From Trebonia sp. (GTDB lineage Bacteria > Actinomycetota > Actinomycetes > Streptosporangiales > Streptosporangiaceae), in NCBI GenBank assembly GCA_030043595.1, contig JASHXJ010000483.1, positions 1-5,117 on the forward strand: a stretch of DNA of 5,117 bases, read 5' to 3'. This document shows positions 1 through 4,872 of this stretch, in pieces. The notes below the pieces were generated by a model. The model saw only the letters and a list, made by a program, of their open reading frames with translations. It made no database searches and was not told the origin of the DNA. Both the position numbers and the translations under genes were made by a program. How positions within the stretch are numbered: the stretch's first letter is position 1; the number at the start of each line of letters is the position of its first letter.

Positions 1-388
1 TGCCGTTGACCAGGATGTGGCCGTGCCGGACGAGCTGGCGGGCCATGTCGCGGCTCTTGCCGAACCCGGCGCGGTACACCACGTTGTCCAGGCGGCTTTC
101 CAGGATCTGCAGCAGGGTCTCGCCCGTCCGGCCGGACTTGCGCGCGGCCTCGGCGTAGTAACCACGGAACTGCTTCTCGAGCACGCCGTAAATGCGGCGC
201 GCCTTCTGCTTCTCGCGGATCTGCAGCAGGTACTCGCTGTCCTTCTGCCGGATCCGGCCGTGCTCACCCGGTGGGTACGGCCGGATCTCGATCGGGCACT
301 TCGGCGAGTCGCACTTGCTGCCCTTGAGGAACAGCTTCACCTTTTCGCGGCGGCACAGCTCGCAGTCCGCCCCTGTGTAACGAGCCAT
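1..388 (-). CDS. rpsD: 30S ribosomal protein S4, zinc-binding form (3' end outside window)
   Basis: S4 binds 16S rRNA early in 30S assembly, and in many bacteria it also represses its own operon. The first 129 residues are visible; the family is usually about 200-208 residues, so the C-terminus lies beyond the left edge. The start is the ATG at 388-386, giving MARYTGADCELCRREK. A GAGGAG ribosome-binding sequence lies about 12 nt upstream and overlaps the rpsK stop codon. Cysteines at residues 9, 12, 26 and 31 match the zinc-site spacing of the Thermus-type S4, so this is the C+ form. The S4 RNA-binding domain begins near residue 90, with LLQILESRLDNVVYRAGF and then RQLVRHGHILVNG at the edge. 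It is the last gene of the visible operon, 15 nt after rpsK; rpoA would be expected next. Identity is certain from the sequence itself. Confidence 0.97.
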   Translation of the reverse strand, partial: MARYTGADCELCRREKVKLFLKGSKCDSPKCPIEIRPYPPGEHGRIRQKDSEYLLQIREKQKARRIYGVLEKQFRGYYAEAARKSGRTGETLLQILESRLDNVVYRAGFGKSRDMARQLVRHGHILVNG

Positions 389-403
389 CTGTCTGCAGTC
401 TCC

Positions 404-814
404 TCAGACGCGCCGGCGCTTGGGCGGGCGGCAGCCATTGTGCGGAACGGGGGTGACGTCCTGGATGGAACCCACCTCAAGGCCGGTCGCCTGCAGCGAC
501 CTGATCGCGGTCTCCCTGCCCGAGCCCGGTCCCTTGACGAAGACGTCGACCTTGCGCATGCCGTGCTCCATGGCGCGGCGTGCCGCGGCCTCCGCGGCCT
601 GCTGGGCGGCGTAAGGAGTGGACTTGCGTGAGCCCTTGAACCCGACCTGGCCCGAGGACGCCCACGAGATCACGTTGCCCGTCGGGTCCGTGATCGAGAC
701 GATGGTGTTGTTGAACGTGGACCGGATGTGGGCGTGGCCGTGAGCTACGTTCTTCCGCTCCTTGCGGCGCACCTTCTTGGCGGCGCCCTGCTGGCTGCTC
801 TTGCGAGGCGGCAT
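404..814 (-). CDS. rpsK: 30S ribosomal protein S11
   Basis: S11 is a 30S platform protein that contacts 16S rRNA near the mRNA exit region. The 136-residue product is of normal length for actinobacteria. It has the basic N-terminus MPPRKSSQQGAAKKVRRKER, the central HIRSTFNNTIVSITDPTGN segment and the conserved C-terminal DVTPVPHNGCRPPKRRRV. The start is the ATG at 814-812. AGGAA lies 4 nt upstream and AGGAG 11 nt upstream, so the start is well supported. It lies 45 nt after rpsM and 15 nt before rpsD on the same strand, consistent with one transcript. Nothing in it is truncated or unusual. Confidence 0.98.
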   Translation of the reverse strand: MPPRKSSQQGAAKKVRRKERKNVAHGHAHIRSTFNNTIVSITDPTGNVISWASSGQVGFKGSRKSTPYAAQQAAEAAARRAMEHGMRKVDVFVKGPGSGRETAIRSLQATGLEVGSIQDVTPVPHNGCRPPKRRRV

Positions 815-859
815 GTGCTTCCTGACTCCTGAATGAGGTGGTCTGGCCCGTTGGAAGGG

Positions 860-1237
860 CTACTTCTTCGGCTTCTTCTTGCCGGCGACGGTCTTCTTCT
901 TGCCCTTGCGGGTGCGCGCGTTGGTCTGCGTCCGCTGACCGTGCACCGGCAGCCCCCTGCGGTGCCTGATGCCCTGGTAGCAGCCGATCTCGATCTTGCG
1001 GCGGATGTCGGCCTGCACCTCGCGGCGCAGGTCGCCCTCGACCTGGTAGTTGGCATCGATCCAGTCGCGCAGCCTGAGCAGGTCGTCGTCGGTGAGGTTG
1101 TGGACCCGGGTGTCGCCGCTGACACCGGTAGCGGCGATCGTCTCCAGGGCGCGGGTACGGCCGATGCCGTAGATGTACGTGAGCGCGATCTCAAGCCGCT
1201 TGTCGCGCGGCAGGTCAACGCCGGATAGACGTGCCAT
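860..1237 (-). CDS. rpsM: 30S ribosomal protein S13
   Basis: S13 sits in the head of the 30S subunit and forms intersubunit bridges with the 50S subunit; its C-terminal tail reaches the P-site tRNA. The 125-residue product starts MARLSGVDLPRDKRLEIALT. It then has the helix-two-turn-helix region with YIYGIGRTRA, the conserved CYQGIRHRRGLPVHGQRT and a lysine-rich tail ending KKKPKK. The ATG at 1237-1235 is chosen because MARLSGVDLP is the family N-terminus and AAGGAGA lies 11 nt upstream. An in-frame ATG at 1336-1334 would add 33 residues that do not look like S13. The gap before it is 179 nt, much longer than the other gaps in this operon. Confidence 0.98.
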   Translation of the reverse strand: MARLSGVDLPRDKRLEIALTYIYGIGRTRALETIAATGVSGDTRVHNLTDDDLLRLRDWIDANYQVEGDLRREVQADIRRKIEIGCYQGIRHRRGLPVHGQRTQTNARTRKGKKKTVAGKKKPKK

Positions 1238-1416
1238 GTGCGGGCAGTTCTCCTTCGTCTTGTGGAGGTCCTCCGCACCGCCTCCCGTCCCTGCCCAGGA
1301 CCGGGCCCCGGCCTCCAACCGGGGGATGCGGGCCATGCCGCCCGCGGTGCGCGTACTACTTCGCGTATTCCGTTGTGTTCGTGTCCAGCGTATGTGCGGT
1401 CAGGGGCCTGTTTTGC
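1238..1416 (-). other. Structured rpmJ-rpsM intercistronic region
   Basis: This 179-nt gap holds no gene that I can support. It has two short perfect inverted repeats. CCCCGG/CCGGGG lies at 1306-1311 and 1319-1324 with a 7-nt loop. GCGGGC/GCCCGC lies at 1328-1333 and 1340-1345 with a 6-nt loop. No T-run follows either on the minus strand. They could be an attenuator, an RNA-processing or stability element, or a protein-binding site, and a promoter for rpsM within the gap is possible. I see no convincing -10/-35 pair. Confidence 0.45.
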
Positions 1417-1530
1417 TCAGCCCTGGCGCTGCTTGTGCCGAGGGTCCGAGCAGATGACCATGACGCGGCCGTGGCGGCGAATGATCCGGCACTTGCTGCA
1501 GATCTTCTTGACGCTCGGCTTGACCTTCAC
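1417..1530 (-). CDS. rpmJ: 50S ribosomal protein L36, zinc-binding form
   Basis: L36 is the smallest 50S protein, a zinc-ribbon that binds 23S rRNA. The ORF encodes 37 residues, beginning VKVKPSVKKICSKCRIIRR (initiator GTG, read as Met) and ending SDPRHKQRQG. Cys11, Cys14, Cys27 and His32 form the classic CCCH zinc site, so this is the C+ form. The start is GTG at 1530-1528, preceded by a strong GAGGAGGG at 1545-1538 with a 7-nt spacer; this Shine-Dalgarno immediately follows the infA stop codon. It is shorter than common ORF cut-offs and would be missed by a length filter. Length and motif match the family exactly. Confidence 0.96.
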   Translation of the reverse strand: MKVKPSVKKICSKCRIIRRHGRVMVICSDPRHKQRQG

Positions 1531-1545
1531 GGCACACCCTCCTCT

Positions 1546-1767
1546 TTACTTGTACCTGTAGACGATGCGGCCGCGGCTCAGGTCATACGGGCTGAGTTCC
1601 ACGACCACCCGGTCGTCGGGGAGGATCCGGATGTAGTGCATCCGCATCTTCCCGCTGATGTGGGCGAGTACCTTGTGCCCGTTGTCCAGCTCCACCCTGA
1701 AGAAGGCGTTCGGCAACGTCTCGACCACCGTGCCCTCGATCTCGATGGCGCCGTCTTTCTTGGGCAT
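1546..1767 (-). CDS. infA: Translation initiation factor IF-1
   Basis: IF-1 is a one-domain OB-fold (S1-like) protein that blocks the ribosomal A site during initiation and helps IF-2 and IF-3. The 73-residue product has the expected length. It starts MPKKDGAIEIEGTVVETLPN, contains NGHKVLAHISGKMRMHYIRI, and ends SPYDLSRGRIVYRYK, all near-invariant in actinobacteria. The ATG at 1767-1765 is fixed by family alignment. GGAGG is present at 1774-1770 but only 2 nt from the ATG, an unusually short spacing. It is the first gene of the visible minus-strand operon and probably follows a promoter near 1912-1941. rpmJ follows after 15 nt. Confidence 0.98.
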   Translation of the reverse strand: MPKKDGAIEIEGTVVETLPNAFFRVELDNGHKVLAHISGKMRMHYIRILPDDRVVVELSPYDLSRGRIVYRYK

Positions 1768-1911
1768 ATCCTCCGCGCTTCGTCGTGCGTAGTCTTGGTT
1801 GGTATCGTGCTGGTTCGCAGCTGGGCTGCCCGGCGGGAACGCTGGGCTTGGCGTCACGCACTCCCCCGTGGCGTAAGGCCATTCAGAAAGCCAGCCGATG
1901 GGCCGCAGCAG

Positions 1912-1941
1912 AGTCTACTCGACCTATCACCGCAGCGCGAA
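1912..1941 (-). promoter_or_regulatory. Possible promoter of the infA operon
   Basis: On the minus strand TAGACT (1917-1912) fits the actinobacterial -10 pattern TANNNT. Eighteen bases upstream lies TTCGCG (1941-1936), a weak match to a -35 box. Transcription would start near 1905, giving a leader of roughly 140 nt before infA. No second strong -10 match is visible closer to the gene. This is pattern reading only. Confidence 0.4.
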
Positions 1942-1987
1942 CCGGCAGCATAACATCGCCAGCCCCCCGGGTATTCCCTGTTTGCCC

Positions 1988-2006
1988 CCGGGGGGCGACC
2001 CCCCGG
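1988..2006. repeat. Perfect G/C inverted repeat before the tandem array
   Basis: CCGGGGGG and CCCCCCGG form a perfect 8-bp inverted repeat around the 3-nt loop CGA. It overlaps a second self-complementary run, GCCCCCGGGGGGC, at 1984-1996. It adjoins the tandem repeat array and may be a degenerate or founder half-unit of it. The terminator role is doubtful because no gene ends here and no T-run follows. Confidence 0.75.
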
Positions 2007-2007
2007 T

Positions 2008-2172
2008 GACCCCCCGGATGGGGGGGACTGTCCGTCCCCCCCATTCCCCCCTTGACCCCGCATGCGGGGACTGTCCGTCCTCCCATTCCCCTCTTGACGG
2101 GGGACTGTCCGTCCCCCCCATTCCCCCCTTGACCCCCGCATGGGGGGACTGACCCGTCCTCCATTCCCCCCT
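2008..2172. repeat. Tandem array of about four palindromic G-run/C-run repeats
   Basis: Four head-to-tail degenerate units are visible at 2008-2053, 2054-2095, 2096-2130 and 2131-2172 (46, 42, 35 and 42 nt). Each begins GAC and has a G-run followed by ACTG, then GTCC (CCGTCC in the fourth), a C-run, CATTCCCC and a closing CTT or CT. Units 1 and 3 contain the core ACTGTCCGTCCCCCC; unit 2 has a T interrupting the C-run. In unit 1 GGGGGGAC and GTCCCCCC flank TGTCC, giving an 8-bp stem. Unit 2 also has CCCCGCATGCGGGG, an alternative hairpin using the same G-run; unit 3 lacks that left arm. The minus strand carries closely spaced long G-runs, so G-quadruplex formation is possible. The role is unknown; it resembles a REP/BIME-like intergenic element. 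Confidence 0.85.
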
Positions 2173-2205
2173 GAGCCCGGCCCGGTAACGCATCGGACGG
2201 GGTAA

Positions 2206-2218
2206 GCGCTGTCAGCGC
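2206..2218. promoter_or_regulatory. Operator-like 13-bp palindrome
   Basis: GCGCTG-T-CAGCGC is a perfect odd palindrome located 46 bp before the start of the secreted-protein gene. Size and position suit a dimeric repressor or activator site, but no regulator is identified and short GC-rich palindromes occur by chance. Confidence 0.35.
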
Positions 2219-2223
2219 GGGAG

Positions 2224-2244
2224 CCCGTGCATCGATGACACGGG
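2224..2244. promoter_or_regulatory. Operator-like nested palindrome
   Basis: CCCGTG (2224-2229) and CACGGG (2239-2244) are inverted arms around CATCGATG (2230-2237), itself a perfect palindrome, plus one extra A. It ends 20 bp before the ATG at 2265, so in mRNA it could also be a leader hairpin just ahead of the ribosome-binding site. Confidence 0.35.
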
Positions 2245-2253
2245 ACCGACTCT

Positions 2254-2260
2254 GGAGGAA
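2254..2260 (+). promoter_or_regulatory. Ribosome-binding site that sets the start at 2265
   Basis: GGAGGAA lies with GGAGG 6 nt from the ATG at 2265. The ATG at 2235, in the same frame, has no comparable site and would place charged residues ahead of the signal peptide, so 2265 is preferred. Confidence 0.8.
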
Positions 2261-2264
2261 GAGC

Positions 2265-2969
2265 ATGCGCGTATCACTTACCCGGGTGGTCGCCGGCACG
2301 GCGATCACCGCGGCTGCCATCGCGACGGTGGCGGGCACCGCAAGCGCCGCCACGGCAACCACGCCGGCGCCCACGACGCTGTCGATCGCCGCGGCCCAGC
2401 CGGCCATCGCGCTCGGCCAGCGGGACGTCATCAGCGGCACCCTCCTGACCGGCATGACACCGGTCGCCAAGCACGTCGTGTATCTCGACCGCCTCTCCTC
2501 CACGGACAAGCTGGTCCCAGTGCAGGCCAGGCTCACGGGCAAGGCCGGCAACGTGCTCTACACCGTCCGGCCCGCGGTCACCACCACGTACGAGCTGGTT
2601 TTCAAGGGCGGCCCGAAGTACGCCGCCTCGAACAGCGAAACCGTTACGATCACCGTGACGGCGCCGCTGCGGCTGCCGACCACGCTGTCGATCGTGGAGT
2701 CCAAGACCTCCATCCACCCGGGTGGGCGGGACACCATCAGCGGCACGCTCATGTCGGGCAAGTCGGCGCTGGCCAAGAAGCTCATCTGGCTCTACCGCGT
2801 CACCGTCAAGGGCAAGCTGATCCCCGTGCAGGTCGAGCTCACCGGCCCGGCGGGCAAGGTGCACTTCATCGTCAAGCCGAAGGTGACCACCGCCTACGCG
2901 CTGGCGTTCAAGGGCAACGCGAAGTACGCCCCCACGCACAGCGGCATCGTCATCGTCGTCGTCAAGTAG
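2265..2969 (+). CDS. Secreted protein with two tandem Ig-like repeats
   Basis: No named family is recognised. The 234-residue product starts with a Sec-type signal peptide: MRVSLTR, then a hydrophobic Ala/Thr-rich stretch to about residue 28, with AxA cleavage (ASA) predicted after Ala28. The mature part is two repeats of equal length, residues 37-131 and 139-233, which align without gaps at about 47 of 95 identical positions by eye. Shared motifs are TTLSI, ISGTL, LTG-x-AG, VTT-x-Y and KYA. The alternating hydrophobic pattern suggests beta-sandwich (Ig-like) domains. There are no cysteines, no catalytic motif, no sortase signal and no C-terminal membrane anchor. The same motifs recur in the outer part of the membrane protein at 3682-4872. 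It is followed by a probable terminator, so it is likely a single-gene transcript. A role as an envelope binding or structural protein is inference. Confidence 0.85.
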   Translation: MRVSLTRVVAGTAITAAAIATVAGTASAATATTPAPTTLSIAAAQPAIALGQRDVISGTLLTGMTPVAKHVVYLDRLSSTDKLVPVQARLTGKAGNVLYTVRPAVTTTYELVFKGGPKYAASNSETVTITVTAPLRLPTTLSIVESKTSIHPGGRDTISGTLMSGKSALAKKLIWLYRVTVKGKLIPVQVELTGPAGKVHFIVKPKVTTAYALAFKGNAKYAPTHSGIVIVVVK

Positions 2970-2991
2970 TCGCATAACCGAAGCGGACGGC

Positions 2992-3035
2992 GGCGCTGGC
3001 CGCCGGATCCGGACCCGGATCCGGCGGCCAGCGCC
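2992..3035 (+). terminator. Strong inverted repeat, probable terminator
   Basis: A perfect 19-bp inverted repeat (2992-3010 and 3017-3035) surrounds the 6-nt loop GGACCC. It begins 22 nt after the stop codon of the secreted-protein gene. No T-run follows, which is common for actinobacterial terminators. It also separates this gene from the sigma-factor operon that starts about 75 nt further on. The arms contain GGATCC on each side. Confidence 0.75.
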
Positions 3036-3109
3036 AAGCCCGGCGTACGGGCGCCACATGCGGATATTGCCGACATTCTGGCTCATGGGTGTGGGAGCAT
3101 GCTGACGCG

Positions 3110-3685
3110 ATGGAGACCGACAGCGGCGGTTTCGATGAGGCGCTTGCCCGCGCCAGGTCGGGTGACGAGGCCGGTTTCCTCCTGCTATGGGGGGCGCTGC
3201 AACCGCGGCTCCTCCGTTACCTGCAGGTTCTCGGCTGCGACGACGTCGATGACGTGGCGAGCGAGACATGGCTGCAGGCGGTGCGGGACCTGCACAGGTT
3301 CAAGAAGGGCGGAGCGGACGACTTCCGCGCGTGGCTGTTCACCATTGGCCGCCACCGGGCCGTCGACGCGGCCCGGTCCCGGATCCGGTACCGCGACAAG
3401 GTACTGACCGGCCAGGTGGTGCCGCAGCAGGTGACCGTCGGCAATCCCGTGGAGGACGAGGTGCTGGCCGCGCTCTCCACCCGGCATGCGGTTGCCCTGG
3501 TTGCCGGGCTCTCCCGGGACCAGGCCGAGGTGGTGGCACTGCGGATCATCGCCGGCCTGGACACCGAAGCCGTCGCCCGTATTCTGCGCAAGTCGCCCGG
3601 CGCGGTCCGGGTCGCCCTGCACCGCGGGTTGCGGACGCTGTCAGAGGACCCGCGGATCCGTGATATCGAGAAGGTGGAGCAGTGA
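3110..3685 (+). CDS. ECF-type RNA polymerase sigma factor
   Basis: The product would direct RNA polymerase to a set of stress- or envelope-related promoters. The 191-residue length is typical of ECF sigmas, with only regions 2 and 4. Region 2 spans about residues 20-92: it contains DDVDDVASETWLQAVRDL, then DFRAWLFTIGRHRAVDAARS, the usual core-binding and -10 recognition segments. Region 4 spans about 122-177, with LSRDQAEVVALRIIAGLDTE followed by a helix-turn-helix ending PGAVRVALHRGLRTL. The start is taken as ATG 3110, with GGGAG about 12 nt upstream; an in-frame GTG at 3089 has no ribosome-binding sequence. It lacks an extra C-terminal SnoaL-like domain. It overlaps the next gene by 4 nt, which points to a sigma/anti-sigma pair. 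The ECF group was not assigned. Confidence 0.93.
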   Translation: METDSGGFDEALARARSGDEAGFLLLWGALQPRLLRYLQVLGCDDVDDVASETWLQAVRDLHRFKKGGADDFRAWLFTIGRHRAVDAARSRIRYRDKVLTGQVVPQQVTVGNPVEDEVLAALSTRHAVALVAGLSRDQAEVVALRIIAGLDTEAVARILRKSPGAVRVALHRGLRTLSEDPRIRDIEKVEQ

Positions 3686-4872
3686 GCACGGGGTTTCCTG
3701 ACGAGCCCGGCTCTCGCGAGCCCGGGCTCGATCACCTGATCAAGGCGCTGACCGCCGACGGGTACCCGCACGAGCTCGCGGGACGGGACGCGGCGCTGAC
3801 GGCGTTCCGCGCGGCCCGCCGCCGGCCGCGCTGGGCAGGAGTTTCCGTGCGGCGAAGCAGGCCGGTCCGGCTGAGCATGGCCGCCCAGCTGGGTGTGTCC
3901 GCGCGGCTCGCCGCCGTCGCCGCCGCGCTCATCGCGGCCCTGGCGGGCGTGACCGCGGCCGCGTACGCCAAAGCGCTCCCCGCGCCGGTGCAGCACATCG
4001 CCTACAGCGTGTTCGCTAACCTCGGCGTACCCGACAACCAGCCCTCTGCTCCCGCTCCGGCTCAGTCGCAGCGGCCGACGCCGCCGCGGGGGCCGGTCTC
4101 TACCAAGGCCTCAGGCACCAACCATGGCACTGCGCCTTCCCCGTCCGCCAGCGGCACCTGCCCCTGTCCTTCCCGGACCTCGCACCCGGTGGTCAGCGGC
4201 TCGGTGCTGACCATCGCCGCGGCGCGCGCGGAGCTGCCGGCGAACGGGCATGACGCCTTCTCTGGCAAGCTGACCTACCACGGCCACCCCGAGGCCGGCG
4301 TCAGGCTGCTGCTGCTCGAGCGCGCCGCGGGCGCGGCGGGCTGGCACGCTGCCGGGACGGGGGTGACCGGCAAGTACGGCCGCATCAGGATCGGCGTACC
4401 GAACCTGACGGAGAACGCCACCTTCCGGCTTTCCGGCCAGGACGGGGTGGCCAGCCCCGAGATTTCTGTCACGGTGATACCGCGCGTGCTGCTCTGGCGG
4501 GACGGCGCCAAGGCGGGCACGGACCGGCTGATCACGGGCGCGCGGTTCGGCGACCCGGGTGACGCTGTGGTGCTGCAAGAACTGTCCGGGTCGGCCTGGC
4601 AGGACGTGGCCACCGGGGAGCTCAACGCCAGCCACAGGGCGTCCTTCGACGTGCCGGCCGCCTCGGCGGCGGGACAGTACTTCCGGGTCGTGCTGCGGGG
4701 GACCGCGGCGCACGGTGCCTCGGTAAGCAACCGGGTACTCGAGCCGCGCATCCGGGCCGCTATCGGCGCCCGTGCCATCATGTCGCATCGCGCGGAGCCC
4801 GGCCCTGTCACGCCCCATCTGGCCGCGCGCGACCGCCCGCGGCACCCGGTACTGCCCAGTCCCGACGACTAG
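3682..4872 (+). CDS. Single-pass membrane protein, probable anti-sigma factor with Ig-like outer domains
   Basis: The proposed role is to hold the adjacent sigma factor at the membrane and respond to an envelope signal; this is inferred from position and topology. The 396-residue protein starts at GTG 3682, inside GTGA, overlapping the sigma stop. Residues 15-46 form a short charged helical cytoplasmic region (GLDHLIKALTADG, HELAGRDAALTAFRAARR). One transmembrane helix lies at about 73-95 with basic residues before it. A Pro/Ser/Thr-rich linker runs 120-173 and includes a CPC at 160-162. Two beta-rich modules follow, about 174-265 and 266-358, then a basic Pro-rich tail. The first module has LTIAAA, DAFSGKL and VTGKYG, closely matching LSIAAA, DVISGTL and LTGKAG in the secreted protein upstream. 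The HxxxCxxC motif of zinc anti-sigmas is absent. Alternative: a generic membrane-anchored protein co-transcribed with the sigma factor. Confidence 0.8.
   Translation: MSTGFPDEPGSREPGLDHLIKALTADGYPHELAGRDAALTAFRAARRRPRWAGVSVRRSRPVRLSMAAQLGVSARLAAVAAALIAALAGVTAAAYAKALPAPVQHIAYSVFANLGVPDNQPSAPAPAQSQRPTPPRGPVSTKASGTNHGTAPSPSASGTCPCPSRTSHPVVSGSVLTIAAARAELPANGHDAFSGKLTYHGHPEAGVRLLLLERAAGAAGWHAAGTGVTGKYGRIRIGVPNLTENATFRLSGQDGVASPEISVTVIPRVLLWRDGAKAGTDRLITGARFGDPGDAVVLQELSGSAWQDVATGELNASHRASFDVPAASAAGQYFRVVLRGTAAHGASVSNRVLEPRIRAAIGARAIMSHRAEPGPVTPHLAARDRPRHPVLPSPDD

Larger units (their letters stand above)
1768..2264. other. Divergent intergenic region with repeats and palindromes
   Basis: About 500 bp separate infA (leftward) from the secreted-protein gene (rightward), with no gene I can support. 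In order it holds the infA leader (1768 to about 1905), the putative infA promoter, a GC hairpin (1988-2006), the tandem G/C-run repeat array (2008-2172), and two palindromes (2206-2218 and 2224-2244). Open frames crossing this stretch read as Gly- and Pro-rich low-complexity peptides generated by the G and C runs and are not credible proteins. Confidence 0.7.

Noticed and set aside
1235..1336. N-terminal extension of S13 from an in-frame ATG at 1336
   Set aside because: The family begins at MARLSGVDLP, and a good ribosome-binding site precedes the ATG at 1237.
2008..2172. CRISPR array or insertion sequence
   Set aside because: Units abut without unique spacers, and there is no transposase gene or terminal inverted repeat with target duplication.
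2235..2264. Upstream ATG at 2235 for the secreted protein
   Set aside because: No ribosome-binding site, it falls inside a palindrome, and it would put MTRDRLWRKS before the signal peptide.
1883..2551. Long minus-strand open frame reading as a Gly-rich protein across the repeats and the start of the secreted-protein gene
   Set aside because: The Gly-rich peptide arises from G-runs of the repeats, and the rest lies antisense to a gene with a clear signal peptide and ribosome-binding site.
3061..3090. Promoter for the sigma operon around GATATTGCC
   Set aside because: No hexamer fits TANNNT with a suitable -35 partner, and no shared motif with the region before 2265 was found.
3089..3109. GTG at 3089 as the sigma factor start
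   Set aside because: No Shine-Dalgarno sequence ahead of it; ATG at 3110 has GGGAG upstream and gives a normal ECF N-terminus. Not fully excluded.
2274..3269. 331-codon minus-strand open frame opposite the secreted-protein and sigma genes
   Set aside because: It is Arg- and Gly-rich without recognisable motifs and opposes two well-supported genes and a terminator; typical GC-rich shadow frame.
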